Source: an uncultured Oscillospiraceae bacterium
Lineage (GTDB): Bacteria > Bacillota_A > Clostridia > Oscillospirales > Oscillospiraceae
Assembly (NCBI GenBank): GCA_900754605.1
Contig: CAAEDK010000159.1
Coordinates: 1-48,515 of the forward strand
DNA: 48,515 bases
Reading direction: 5' to 3'
The notes beneath the pieces are model-generated. The model was not told the DNA's origin. It made no database searches and saw only the letters and a list, made by a program, of their open reading frames with translations. Shown here piece after piece: positions 42,019-48,515 of the stretch. The translations under genes and the position numbers were made by a program. Every line of letters starts with the position of its first letter. Position 1 is the stretch's first letter.

Positions 42019-42876
42019 GTGCAGGCTCCTGTTTTGAATATGCTGTTTCGCGATATGTCCGTTTCAGACGCTGATTTTCAGCGCATGGTGCGCTTTATTC
42101 AGGATAACTACGGGATTGACCTGAGTAAAAAAAAGCAGTTGATTACCAGCCGTCTTTCCCATTCCCTTCGGGAGCGCGGGTATCCGGACTTCTCTGCCTT
42201 TCTGGACCACCTGCTCAAAAAGCAGGACCCCGCTGATCTGGAGCTGGTACTCAATAAGCTGACCACGAATTATACCTTTTTTATGCGGGAACCCGACCAT
42301 TTTACCTTTTTCCGCGATGTGATACTGCCGGAGCTCTCCCGCCGCCATCAGAAAGACCGGGTTCTCTCCATCTGGAGCGCGGGCTGCTCCAGTGGTGAGG
42401 AGCCCTATACGCTCTCCATCTACCTGAAAGAGTTTTTTGGGCCCCAGGCATCCCAGTGGGACACCCGGATTCTGGCCACTGACATCTCTCAGCAGGCCCT
42501 GTCCAAGGCCAAGGCGGGGCAGTACAAGCTGCCCGCTGATATGCCCGGTGAATGGCTCAAGCGCTATTTTGTAAAGGATGACGCCACCTGTCTCTATACG
42601 GCGGCGCCCCAACTGAAGCAGAATGTTATTTTTCGCACGTTCAACTTGATGGACCCCATTCACTTCCGGCTGAAATTTGATGTAATTTTCTGCCGCAACG
42701 TGATGATTTATTTTGATCAGGCGACCCGGGACGCCCTGGTCCGGCGCTTTTACGATGCCCTGCATCCAACCGGATACCTGTTTATCAGTCACTCCGAATC
42801 TCTGGGGCAGACCCGGCTGTTCCGAACGGCCGCTCCGGCGGTTTATCAAAAGCTTCCACTCGGGACGCACCAGTAA
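42019..42876 (+). CDS. cheR: Chemoreceptor methyltransferase CheR
   Basis: 285 residues: N-terminal all-helical domain (DFQRMVRFIQDNYGIDLSKKKQ), then a Rossmann methyltransferase domain with the SAM-binding segment SIWSAGCSSGEEPYTL and FDVIFCRNVMIYFD. It methylates receptor glutamates, opposing CheB. The start is GTG at 42019 or an ATG at 42040; neither has a strong ribosome-binding site, so coupling to cheW translation (9-bp gap) is likely. Confidence 0.95.
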   Translation: MQAPVLNMLFRDMSVSDADFQRMVRFIQDNYGIDLSKKKQLITSRLSHSLRERGYPDFSAFLDHLLKKQDPADLELVLNKLTTNYTFFMREPDHFTFFRDVILPELSRRHQKDRVLSIWSAGCSSGEEPYTLSIYLKEFFGPQASQWDTRILATDISQQALSKAKAGQYKLPADMPGEWLKRYFVKDDATCLYTAAPQLKQNVIFRTFNLMDPIHFRLKFDVIFCRNVMIYFDQATRDALVRRFYDALHPTGYLFISHSESLGQTRLFRTAAPAVYQKLPLGTHQ

Positions 42877-42903
42877 ATCTCGCAAAGAAAGGTTCCGGTA
42901 CTT

Positions 42904-43944
42904 ATGCAGACCACAAATCGAAAGATCCGCGTTTTGGTCGTGGACGATTCCGCTGTGGCACGCAGCGTCATCATCCAGGGGCTTTCCGCCTCACCCCGCA
43001 TCGAGGTGGTGGGGTATGCAGTCAATGCCATGGATGCAAAGACAAAACTCCAGCACCTCTCCCCTGATGTAATGACGCTGGATGTGGAAATGCCCGGCAT
43101 CAACGGCATTGATTTTTTAAAGCAATTTCTTCCGTCACATCCTCTCCCCGTCATCCTCGTCTCCTCCCTTAACCTGCGGGTCTTTGATGCGCTGGCCGCG
43201 GGAGCGGTGGACTTTGTGCGCAAGCCTGACGCGGTAGAGAGCCGGGAATCCTTCCTCCAGGCCCTGACCCATAAAATTATTGTGGCCTCCCATGCCAGGT
43301 TATCCCGTGCCAACCTGCCCCACCCTGCCGCCCCCGCCGCTCCGCTACGTTTTGGCGGCGATGGGGCGCCGGAGCAGACCGTCATTGGTCTGGGCGCCTC
43401 CACAGGCGGCACAGAGGCCACGCTGAACGTGCTCAGGCGGCTCCCGGCCAACATTCCCGGCATGGTGATCGTACAGCACATGCCGGTCGGGTTCACCAAG
43501 ATGTATGCCGAGCGCCTCAACCGTCTATGCCAAATGGAAGTGCGTGAGGCTGTCAACGGCGATGAAATCCGCCCTGGCCTGGCGCTTGTGGCGCCTGCGG
43601 ATTATCAGGCCAAGGTTGTGCGCATGGGCCCGCGCTACACACTCTCCTGTATTCCGGGCGAAAAGGTGAGCGGGCACCGGCCCTCGGTGGATGTCCTCTT
43701 TTCCTCAATGGCCGCCTCGGTCCGCTGCCGCATGGTTGGTATCATCATGACGGGGATGGGCCGGGATGGGGCCAGCGGTCTGCTGGAGATGCGGAAGGCC
43801 GGGGCGTACACGATCGGCCAGGATAAGGACTCCTGCGTAGTCTACGGCATGCCAATGGTGGCCCATGATATTGGAGCAGTCACGGTTCAGGCCTCCTGCG
43901 ACAACATCGCCAGTGTTCTGATGAACCACCTCAATAACCGCTGA
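42904..43944 (+). CDS. cheB: Chemoreceptor methylesterase/deamidase CheB
   Basis: 346 residues: receiver domain with D14-D15, phosphoacceptor D60 (MTLDVEMPG) and K108, then the methylesterase domain with catalytic S166 (GASTGGTEA), H192 (QHMPVGFT) and D288 (MTGMGRDG). With CheD also present, this organism has two receptor-deamidating enzymes. It lies 27 bp after cheR. Confidence 0.96.
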   Translation: MQTTNRKIRVLVVDDSAVARSVIIQGLSASPRIEVVGYAVNAMDAKTKLQHLSPDVMTLDVEMPGINGIDFLKQFLPSHPLPVILVSSLNLRVFDALAAGAVDFVRKPDAVESRESFLQALTHKIIVASHARLSRANLPHPAAPAAPLRFGGDGAPEQTVIGLGASTGGTEATLNVLRRLPANIPGMVIVQHMPVGFTKMYAERLNRLCQMEVREAVNGDEIRPGLALVAPADYQAKVVRMGPRYTLSCIPGEKVSGHRPSVDVLFSSMAASVRCRMVGIIMTGMGRDGASGLLEMRKAGAYTIGQDKDSCVVYGMPMVAHDIGAVTVQASCDNIASVLMNHLNNR

Positions 43945-44126
43945 TGATTTCAGTAAAAGGACCGCTTCCTGTACTGGCTGTGCAAAGGCAGGCGCAGGAA
44001 GAGAAGGGATAAGTGTCAAACGAGTTTCGTGGGCCCAATCAATTGGCCAGCAGTCTGTGTTTGGCGCCTATCCTTTTTCTTTTGGATTGGTGAAATAGGT
44101 TCTTATATTTAGGGGGGTAATCTATC

Positions 44127-46127
44127 ATGAGGAGCATCAAACAAAAGCTCTTGGTCCGCATTTTGGCAATGACCGCAGCAGCGGCCCTGATTTGCGGCGG
44201 CGTAGGAATTGCAGCCAACTACATCAGCTCCCATTCGATGCTGGAGCAAAGCCTGGAGTCCACCGCATCCCTCGCCGCCACCCGTGTTTCCTACGAGCTG
44301 TTGTCCTATCAAAACGCGGTTCGCGGCCTGGGTATGGTTCCAGAGCTCAGCGACGGCGCCGTTCCCGTCACTGAAAAGGAGCGGATTGTAGACCACTGGG
44401 CTCAGTCTTATGGTATGGAGCGCGGCAATTTGCTGGATTTGTCGGGCAGGAGCCTGTTTGACGGAAACAGCTACTCCGACCGCGCGTATTTCCAGCAGGC
44501 GGTTCAGGGGGAGGTCTGTATCTCCGTGCCAACCCTGAGCAAAGTTACAGGGGAATTGTCCATCATGGTGGCCGCGCCTGTCTGGTTGAACGGCATAGAG
44601 GGCGGCACTGTCGCCGGTGTAGTCTACTTTGTGCCCCATGAAACCTTCCTCAATGACATCATGGAGTCCATTCATATCAGCGAAAACAGCGGCGCGTACA
44701 TGATTGACTCCACTGGTACGACGATTGCGGACACCACGCTGGACACAGTATCGGTTCAGAACATTGAGCAGGAGGCCCAACAGGATTCCTCCCTCTCCGC
44801 CCTGGCGGCGCTACACGCGGACATGCGGGCGGGGAACAGCGGCTATGGCAGCTATGAGATAAGCGGCGCCCAGAAATATCTGGCCTACGCCCCGGTTCCC
44901 CAGACCGACGGCTGGACCGTCGCTGTCACCGCGCCCGTTAAGGATTTTCTGGGCACCACCTATACAAGCACACTTCTGACCGCCATTCTTTTAATTGTCA
45001 TCCTGGTCATTGCCATCCTCCTGGCGGTTCGAATGGCGGGCGAGATCGGCAATCCGATCCGGGCCTGCGCCGAGCGCCTTCAGCTTCTGGAGCAGGGAGA
45101 CCTGTCCTCCCCTGTCCCCACTTACGAGCGCAGAGATGAGATCGGTGTCCTTTCGCTCACTACCCGGCAGATCACCACGCGGCTTCAGGAGCTGATCGGT
45201 GATATTGGCTACCTGTTGGGGGAGATGGCCGACGGGAACTTTGATGTCCGTTCGAGGGATTATGACCTCTACCAGGGCGACTATACGAATATCCTGGCCT
45301 CCGTGCGCAACATCAACCGCAACCTCAGTCACACGCTTCAGCAAATCAATCTGGCCGCGGACCAGGTTTCCGCCGGCGCCGAGCAGGTATCCTCCGGCGC
45401 GCAGGCGCTCGCACAGGGCGCCACGGAGCAGGCCAGCGCGGTGGAGGAGCTCTCCGCTACCATATCCGAGATTGACAGCACAGCCCAGGAAAATGCCGAG
45501 GCCTCCACCCAGGTCAAGGAAAAGTCCGGCCTGGCTGGCGAAAAGGTGACTGTGAGCCATGAAAAGATGTCTGCGCTGACGGATGCCATGTCCGATATTC
45601 TGAAGGGGCACCAGGAGATCAGCCAAATCATTGAAACAATTGAAAACATTGCGTTTCAGACGAATATCCTGGCTCTGAATGCCGCGGTGGAGGCCGCCCG
45701 GGCCGGCTCCAGCGGAAAGGGCTTCGCAGTCGTGGCCGACGAAGTGCGCAATCTGGCCGCCAAATCGGACCACGCCGCCAAGCAGACCAAGGAGATGATC
45801 GAGCGCTCCACCAAAAATGTGGAGCGGGGCGGCCAGTTGACTGGGGAGGTCAGCGCGGTTCTGGAAGAGACCACCCGTCTGGTTCAGGATACCGTCGCTT
45901 TCATTGACCAGGTGGCCGGCAACATTGTCTCGGAGGCCCACTCCATTAACCAGGTATCCGAGGGCGTTGACCAGATCTCCAGTGTGGTACAGACGAATTC
46001 CGCCACAGCAGAGGAGAGCGCTGCGGCCAGCGAGGAGCTCTCGGGGCAGGCTCAGTTGCTAAAGGAGCTGACCGGGGGATTCACCTTCCGCAAGGACGAT
46101 ACCGGTACTGCTCAGCCTCCGCAGTAA
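44127..46127 (+). CDS. Methyl-accepting chemotaxis protein with dCache-type sensor
   Basis: 666 residues: membrane helix 1 (about 12-32), extracellular sensor (about 33-275) of double-Cache appearance ([59 protein letters not shown]), membrane helix 2 (about 283-303), HAMP ([18 protein letters not shown]), a second HAMP-like stretch, and the signalling domain with the conserved tip [22 protein letters not shown] split around residues 509-530. The ligand cannot be read from sequence. GGGGGG lies 9 nt before the ATG; the 182-bp gap from cheB may hold its own promoter, but I see no convincing one. Confidence 0.95.
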   Translation: MRSIKQKLLVRILAMTAAAALICGGVGIAANYISSHSMLEQSLESTASLAATRVSYELLSYQNAVRGLGMVPELSDGAVPVTEKERIVDHWAQSYGMERGNLLDLSGRSLFDGNSYSDRAYFQQAVQGEVCISVPTLSKVTGELSIMVAAPVWLNGIEGGTVAGVVYFVPHETFLNDIMESIHISENSGAYMIDSTGTTIADTTLDTVSVQNIEQEAQQDSSLSALAALHADMRAGNSGYGSYEISGAQKYLAYAPVPQTDGWTVAVTAPVKDFLGTTYTSTLLTAILLIVILVIAILLAVRMAGEIGNPIRACAERLQLLEQGDLSSPVPTYERRDEIGVLSLTTRQITTRLQELIGDIGYLLGEMADGNFDVRSRDYDLYQGDYTNILASVRNINRNLSHTLQQINLAADQVSAGAEQVSSGAQALAQGATEQASAVEELSATISEIDSTAQENAEASTQVKEKSGLAGEKVTVSHEKMSALTDAMSDILKGHQEISQIIETIENIAFQTNILALNAAVEAARAGSSGKGFAVVADEVRNLAAKSDHAAKQTKEMIERSTKNVERGGQLTGEVSAVLEETTRLVQDTVAFIDQVAGNIVSEAHSINQVSEGVDQISSVVQTNSATAEESAAASEELSGQAQLLKELTGGFTFRKDDTGTAQPPQ

Positions 46128-46180
46128 CCAGATGGGACCTTCCGCCGTAAAGCAGACTTCCCAAAGTCCAGGCGTCCCCG

Positions 46181-46227
46181 CAACAAAAAAGCTGCATGGA
46201 ATTGAATTCCATGCAGCTTTTTTGTTG
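46181..46227. terminator. Bidirectional terminator between the receptor gene and the zinc-ribbon gene
   Basis: A perfect 22-bp stem (46181-46202 with 46206-46227), loop TGA, flanked by A6 and T6 runs on the two sides, so it works for both convergent genes. Confidence 0.92.
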
Positions 46228-46259
46228 CCTACTTTCTTATCCGTGCAGTGAACAGCCGT

Positions 46260-47396
46260 TCAGCGCTCCGTTTTCCCTTGCTGTTCCCCCACCATGTGCC
46301 GGTATGCCTTCATCCGCGCTTCGCTGATCCGTCCGGCACAGACCGGACAGCCGCACTTTCGTTTTCCAGCCCTGGAGTAGACGACCGCCTTCCACACATG
46401 TCCCTCCGGGCACTGCCACCAGACCTTTCTCCGGCTCCCAGCCGTCACCATTCTGGGCGTCAACTGGCCGTTCAGCGTCGGGTGCCACTGGGCGGCGACC
46501 TTCGGCTCCACGGTCTCCAGGTCGTTAAAGCCGGGCCAAACCTTCCGCCCGGCGCAGAAGGGACACCCCGCCCCCTCCCTGCTCCTGGAGGTCACCGTGG
46601 CCTTCCACGCGTGGCCCAGGGGACAGAGCCACCAGACCTTTCGATTGCTGTTGGGTGAGACATTCTCCGGCCTCAGGGCGCCGTTTTTGTCCGGATGCCA
46701 TTGAGCGGCCAGTTGGGGAAACTGGCTGGCCAAATCGTTTTCTCCCGGAATGATCTGCTTGCCGGCACAGACCGGACAGCCGTTTCCCAGACTGGTTCGT
46801 GACAGCACACTGGCCTGCCATTCATGGCCTTTGTCGCAGCGCCACCATACCTTGCGTCTGGTACCAGCCGTAAGGTCTCCGGGGGTCAGGCTTCCGTTCC
46901 GGGTTGGATGCCACTGGGCGGCCAGCTCAGGGCGCAGGGTTGCCAGGTCGTTTTCCCCTTCCGCCAGCTTACGGTTGGCGCAGACCGGACAGCCGCAGCC
47001 GTTTACCCTTGTCTTTACCTCCGCCTGCCACTCATGGCCCTTCTCGCAGCGCCACCACACCTTCCGGTGGCTGCCGGGGAGCACCTCGCTCGGGGTGAGC
47101 GCTCCGTTTCTGGTCGGGTGCCACTGGGCGGCCAGCTCCGGCCATAGCGTGGCAAAATCCGTCTCTCCCGGCCACGCCATGACGCCCCTGCAAAAGGGGC
47201 AGCCTGTGTGGTTGCTGGTCCTGCTCGTCACTTCTGCCTGCCACTCATGGCCTTTCCCACAGCGCCACCACACCTTCTTTTTACTTCCATAGCTCACCGT
47301 CTCAGGGGTAAGCGCTCCGTTTCGCTCAGAATTCCACTGCCGGAGCAGCTCCAGCTCCCCGGTTCGTTTACAGTAGTCGAACAGTGTTTCGCGCAT
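46260..47396 (-). CDS. Five-repeat zinc-ribbon protein (DUF4379-like)
   Basis: 378 residues built from five near-identical units of about 68 residues, each with a P-x-LAAQWHPTxNG stretch, the segment RKVWWRCxxGHEWQA and a following CPxCAG, that is a C-x(4)-H ... C-x2-C metal site. The units are strongly conserved with each other but include no catalytic domain visible here; in other bacteria such repeats occur alone or fused to nucleases. Function unknown. ATG at 47396 has GGAGGAG 6 nt upstream. It shares the terminator at 46181-46227 with the receptor gene and has no link to motility by known biology. Confidence 0.82.
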   Translation of the reverse strand: MRETLFDYCKRTGELELLRQWNSERNGALTPETVSYGSKKKVWWRCGKGHEWQAEVTSRTSNHTGCPFCRGVMAWPGETDFATLWPELAAQWHPTRNGALTPSEVLPGSHRKVWWRCEKGHEWQAEVKTRVNGCGCPVCANRKLAEGENDLATLRPELAAQWHPTRNGSLTPGDLTAGTRRKVWWRCDKGHEWQASVLSRTSLGNGCPVCAGKQIIPGENDLASQFPQLAAQWHPDKNGALRPENVSPNSNRKVWWLCPLGHAWKATVTSRSREGAGCPFCAGRKVWPGFNDLETVEPKVAAQWHPTLNGQLTPRMVTAGSRRKVWWQCPEGHVWKAVVYSRAGKRKCGCPVCAGRISEARMKAYRHMVGEQQGKTER

Positions 47397-47506
47397 GGTG
47401 TACTCCTCCGTTAGCGCGGCAGCGGGCAAAGGGAGTGAAAACGGTTTCCGCAGAAGCCGCCCCGCCGCCGCGGGCGTCCCCGGCCGTTGCCCAGGCGCCC
47501 ACCGCC

Positions 47507-47905
47507 TCAGCCGCCCTTAACGTGGCGGGCAACCCGCTTGTCCTCGGTGCGGATATGTGTAATCAGTGTGCCCACCAGAGTGTTGAGGGTATGCAGGGAT
47601 TTCACACTGGGCCCCTCCGCGCCGATCTGGTTGGCCGCCGCAGCCAATTCGCGCTTATACCCCTCGTGGAAGGTGTGGTGGGCGTTGTAGCCGGGGTATT
47701 TGCTTTGAAGCTGGAGCTGCTCCTCATCGCGGAAATGCTTGCTGACATAGCTGTTCAGAAACTGCACTGTTTCATTGATCTTGGTGCGTCCGGCCCCCTG
47801 GGCACAGGCGTCCATCAGGGCGTTGATGGCGTCAAAAAGCTGTCTGTGCTCACTGTCAATCAACTGGTTGCCGGTCAGCAGGTCCTGAGTCAATTCATAA
47901 CGCAT
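47507..47905 (-). CDS. Bacteriohemerythrin
   Basis: 132 residues with the full diiron ligand set at the usual spacing: H20 (DSEHRQLF), H57 and E61 (HFRDEE), H76 and H80 (HHTFH), H117 and D122 (HIRTED). It binds O2 reversibly. In an anaerobe it may deliver or scavenge oxygen, or act as part of aerotaxis; it sits between chemotaxis genes and flagellin. Stand-alone, no membrane or receptor domain. 110 bp separate it from the zinc-ribbon gene start. Confidence 0.93.
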   Translation of the reverse strand: MRYELTQDLLTGNQLIDSEHRQLFDAINALMDACAQGAGRTKINETVQFLNSYVSKHFRDEEQLQLQSKYPGYNAHHTFHEGYKRELAAAANQIGAEGPSVKSLHTLNTLVGTLITHIRTEDKRVARHVKGG

Positions 47906-48045
47906 AGGTACAATCTTCCTTTCCAGTAAATCAAATCCATATAGGACTAGAGGATATTCTCTATATTTTTAAATCGTCCATCCGTTTCAAAAATTAACCC
48001 CTTCCAGACAAATTCCGCAGTTCCAAAAATTTTTTCAAAAAGGAC

Positions 48046-48072
48046 TTAATAATTCCAACGTTGCACCGATCA
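48046..48072 (+). promoter_or_regulatory. Candidate sigma-28 (FliA) promoter of flagellin
   Basis: TTAA (48046-48049), exactly 15 bp, then ACCGATCA (48065-48072), compared with the sigma-28 consensus TAAA-N15-GCCGATAT. Transcription would start near 48079, giving a ~216-nt leader. The -10 is bracketed by an 8-bp inverted repeat, CGTTGCAC (48059-48066) and GTGCAACG (48081-48088), a possible operator. Confidence 0.65.
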
Positions 48073-48244
48073 AACAGATAGTGCAACGCACTGGAGGGCG
48101 GCGTCCTCAGTCCAAACCGCCGCCCTCCCTCCTCCAAATTTCAAACAGGCTGTCCCGGGCGGGGCTGCCCTGTCTGAAATAGATTCCGGGTCTGCGCGGC
48201 CTGCCCGGCCGGCTACGGGCTGCGCCACCCACCACCCCTGCGGC

Positions 48245-48285
48245 CCGGGAGGAAGGAACCTCCCGGAGAACAATGTTAAGGAGAG
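48245..48285 (+). promoter_or_regulatory. Possible CsrA-binding leader of flagellin
   Basis: A perfect 8-bp hairpin (48245-48252 with 48259-48266) presents the loop AAGGAA, and 12 nt later the ribosome-binding site AAGGAGAG (48278-48285) again contains AAGGA. Two ANGGA sites, one in a loop and one at the Shine-Dalgarno sequence, is the arrangement CsrA uses to repress Bacillus hag. No csrA or fliW gene is in the window. Confidence 0.5.
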
Positions 48286-48294
48286 TAAGACATC

Positions 48295-48515
48295 ATGCGT
48301 ATTCAGCACAATATTATGGCGATGAACGCCTACCGCAACTATGCCAACAACACCTCCGCCCTGTCCAAGAACCTGGAGAAGCTGTCCTCCGGCTACAAGA
48401 TCAACCGCGCCGGTGACGACGCCGCGGGCCTCGCCATCTCCGAGAAGATGCGCGCCCAGATCACCGGCCTGGACAAGGCCCAGGACAACGCCAAGGACGG
48501 CATCTCCCTGGTGCA
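48295..48515 (+). CDS. fliC: Flagellin, N-terminal part, cut by window edge
   Basis: 73 codons of the conserved flagellin N-terminus: [39 protein letters not shown] and [11 protein letters not shown]. These residues form the D0/D1 coiled coil and the export signal. AAGGAGAG lies 9 nt before the ATG. The leader is long and structured, see the entries above. Called hag in Bacillus. Confidence 0.95.
   Translation, partial: MRIQHNIMAMNAYRNYANNTSALSKNLEKLSSGYKINRAGDDAAGLAISEKMRAQITGLDKAQDNAKDGISLV

Larger units (their letters stand above)
47906..48294 (+). other. 389-bp non-coding region with the flagellin promoter and a structured leader
   Basis: This gap between divergent bacteriohemerythrin and flagellin genes holds an AT-rich half (47906-48060) followed by a GC-rich half (48090-48266) with several hairpins: 48093-48102 paired with 48119-48128 (10 bp); a second imperfect one around 48137-48180 (ATTTCA/TGAAAT closing); and a third at 48245-48266. 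No small open frame with a ribosome-binding site stands out. Confidence 0.7.

Noticed and set aside
44082..44109. Possible sigma-A promoter before the chemoreceptor gene (TTGGAT, 16 bp, TATATT)
   Set aside because: The start point would fall inside the ribosome-binding site, leaving no usable leader.
1..48515. CRISPR arrays, rRNA or tRNA genes
   Set aside because: None seen on reading either strand. Repeated DNA in the window is explained by the inverted repeats, the SLH-protein domain repeats and the zinc-ribbon repeats.

Overview
The window is a motility and chemotaxis island of a GC-rich clostridial Firmicute. The gene order (flgBC-fliEFGHIJK-flgD-flgE-flbD-motAB-fliM-fliY-cheY-fliOPQR-flhBA-fliA), the presence of FliY, CheC, CheD and CheV, the SLH cell-wall proteins and a selenoprotein SelD fit an Oscillospiraceae-type gut anaerobe. 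The genus cannot be fixed from the sequence alone.

Layout. Positions 1-984 (minus) carry the start of selD, whose frame contains an in-frame UGA read as selenocysteine. Positions 1114-1404 (plus) hold only the first ~96 codons of a P-loop ATPase; the gene is cut where the motility island begins. From 27033 leftwards to 1421 runs one long minus-strand operon of 31 genes: basal body, export apparatus, hook, stator, C-ring with CheY and FliY, the flagellar sigma factor FliA, two rod proteins, the adaptation proteins CheC/CheD/CheV and an EAL-HDOD protein. Genes abut or overlap almost throughout. fliL and flhF/flhG are missing from their usual places.

The most striking element is just upstream of flgB. 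Two perfect 26-bp inverted repeats (27091-27116 and 27322-27347) bracket a 205-bp AT-rich segment with a good sigma-A-type promoter, and the right repeat lies inside the 3' end of an adjacent tyrosine recombinase gene (27308-28231). This has the architecture of an invertible promoter, a phase-variation switch for the whole operon. In the orientation given, the promoter points away from flgB, so the assembled sequence is predicted to be in the OFF state. Because fliA is inside the switched operon and flagellin (48295 onwards) has a sigma-28-like promoter, one inversion should control the entire flagellar cascade.

To the right of the recombinase lies a second minus-strand unit (39315 to 28403): a FliK-like protein, a stand-alone FlhB C-terminal domain protein, a YcgR-like PilZ protein and two very large SLH surface proteins, one with six copies of a ~115-residue domain, ending at a strong terminator. 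Divergent from it on the plus strand are cheA-cheW-cheR-cheB and a chemoreceptor gene (39470-46127), ending at a bidirectional terminator shared with a five-repeat zinc-ribbon protein. A bacteriohemerythrin gene and a long structured leader then precede the 5' end of flagellin. That leader contains a hairpin with a GGA loop and a GGA-containing ribosome-binding site, resembling a CsrA-controlled flagellin leader.
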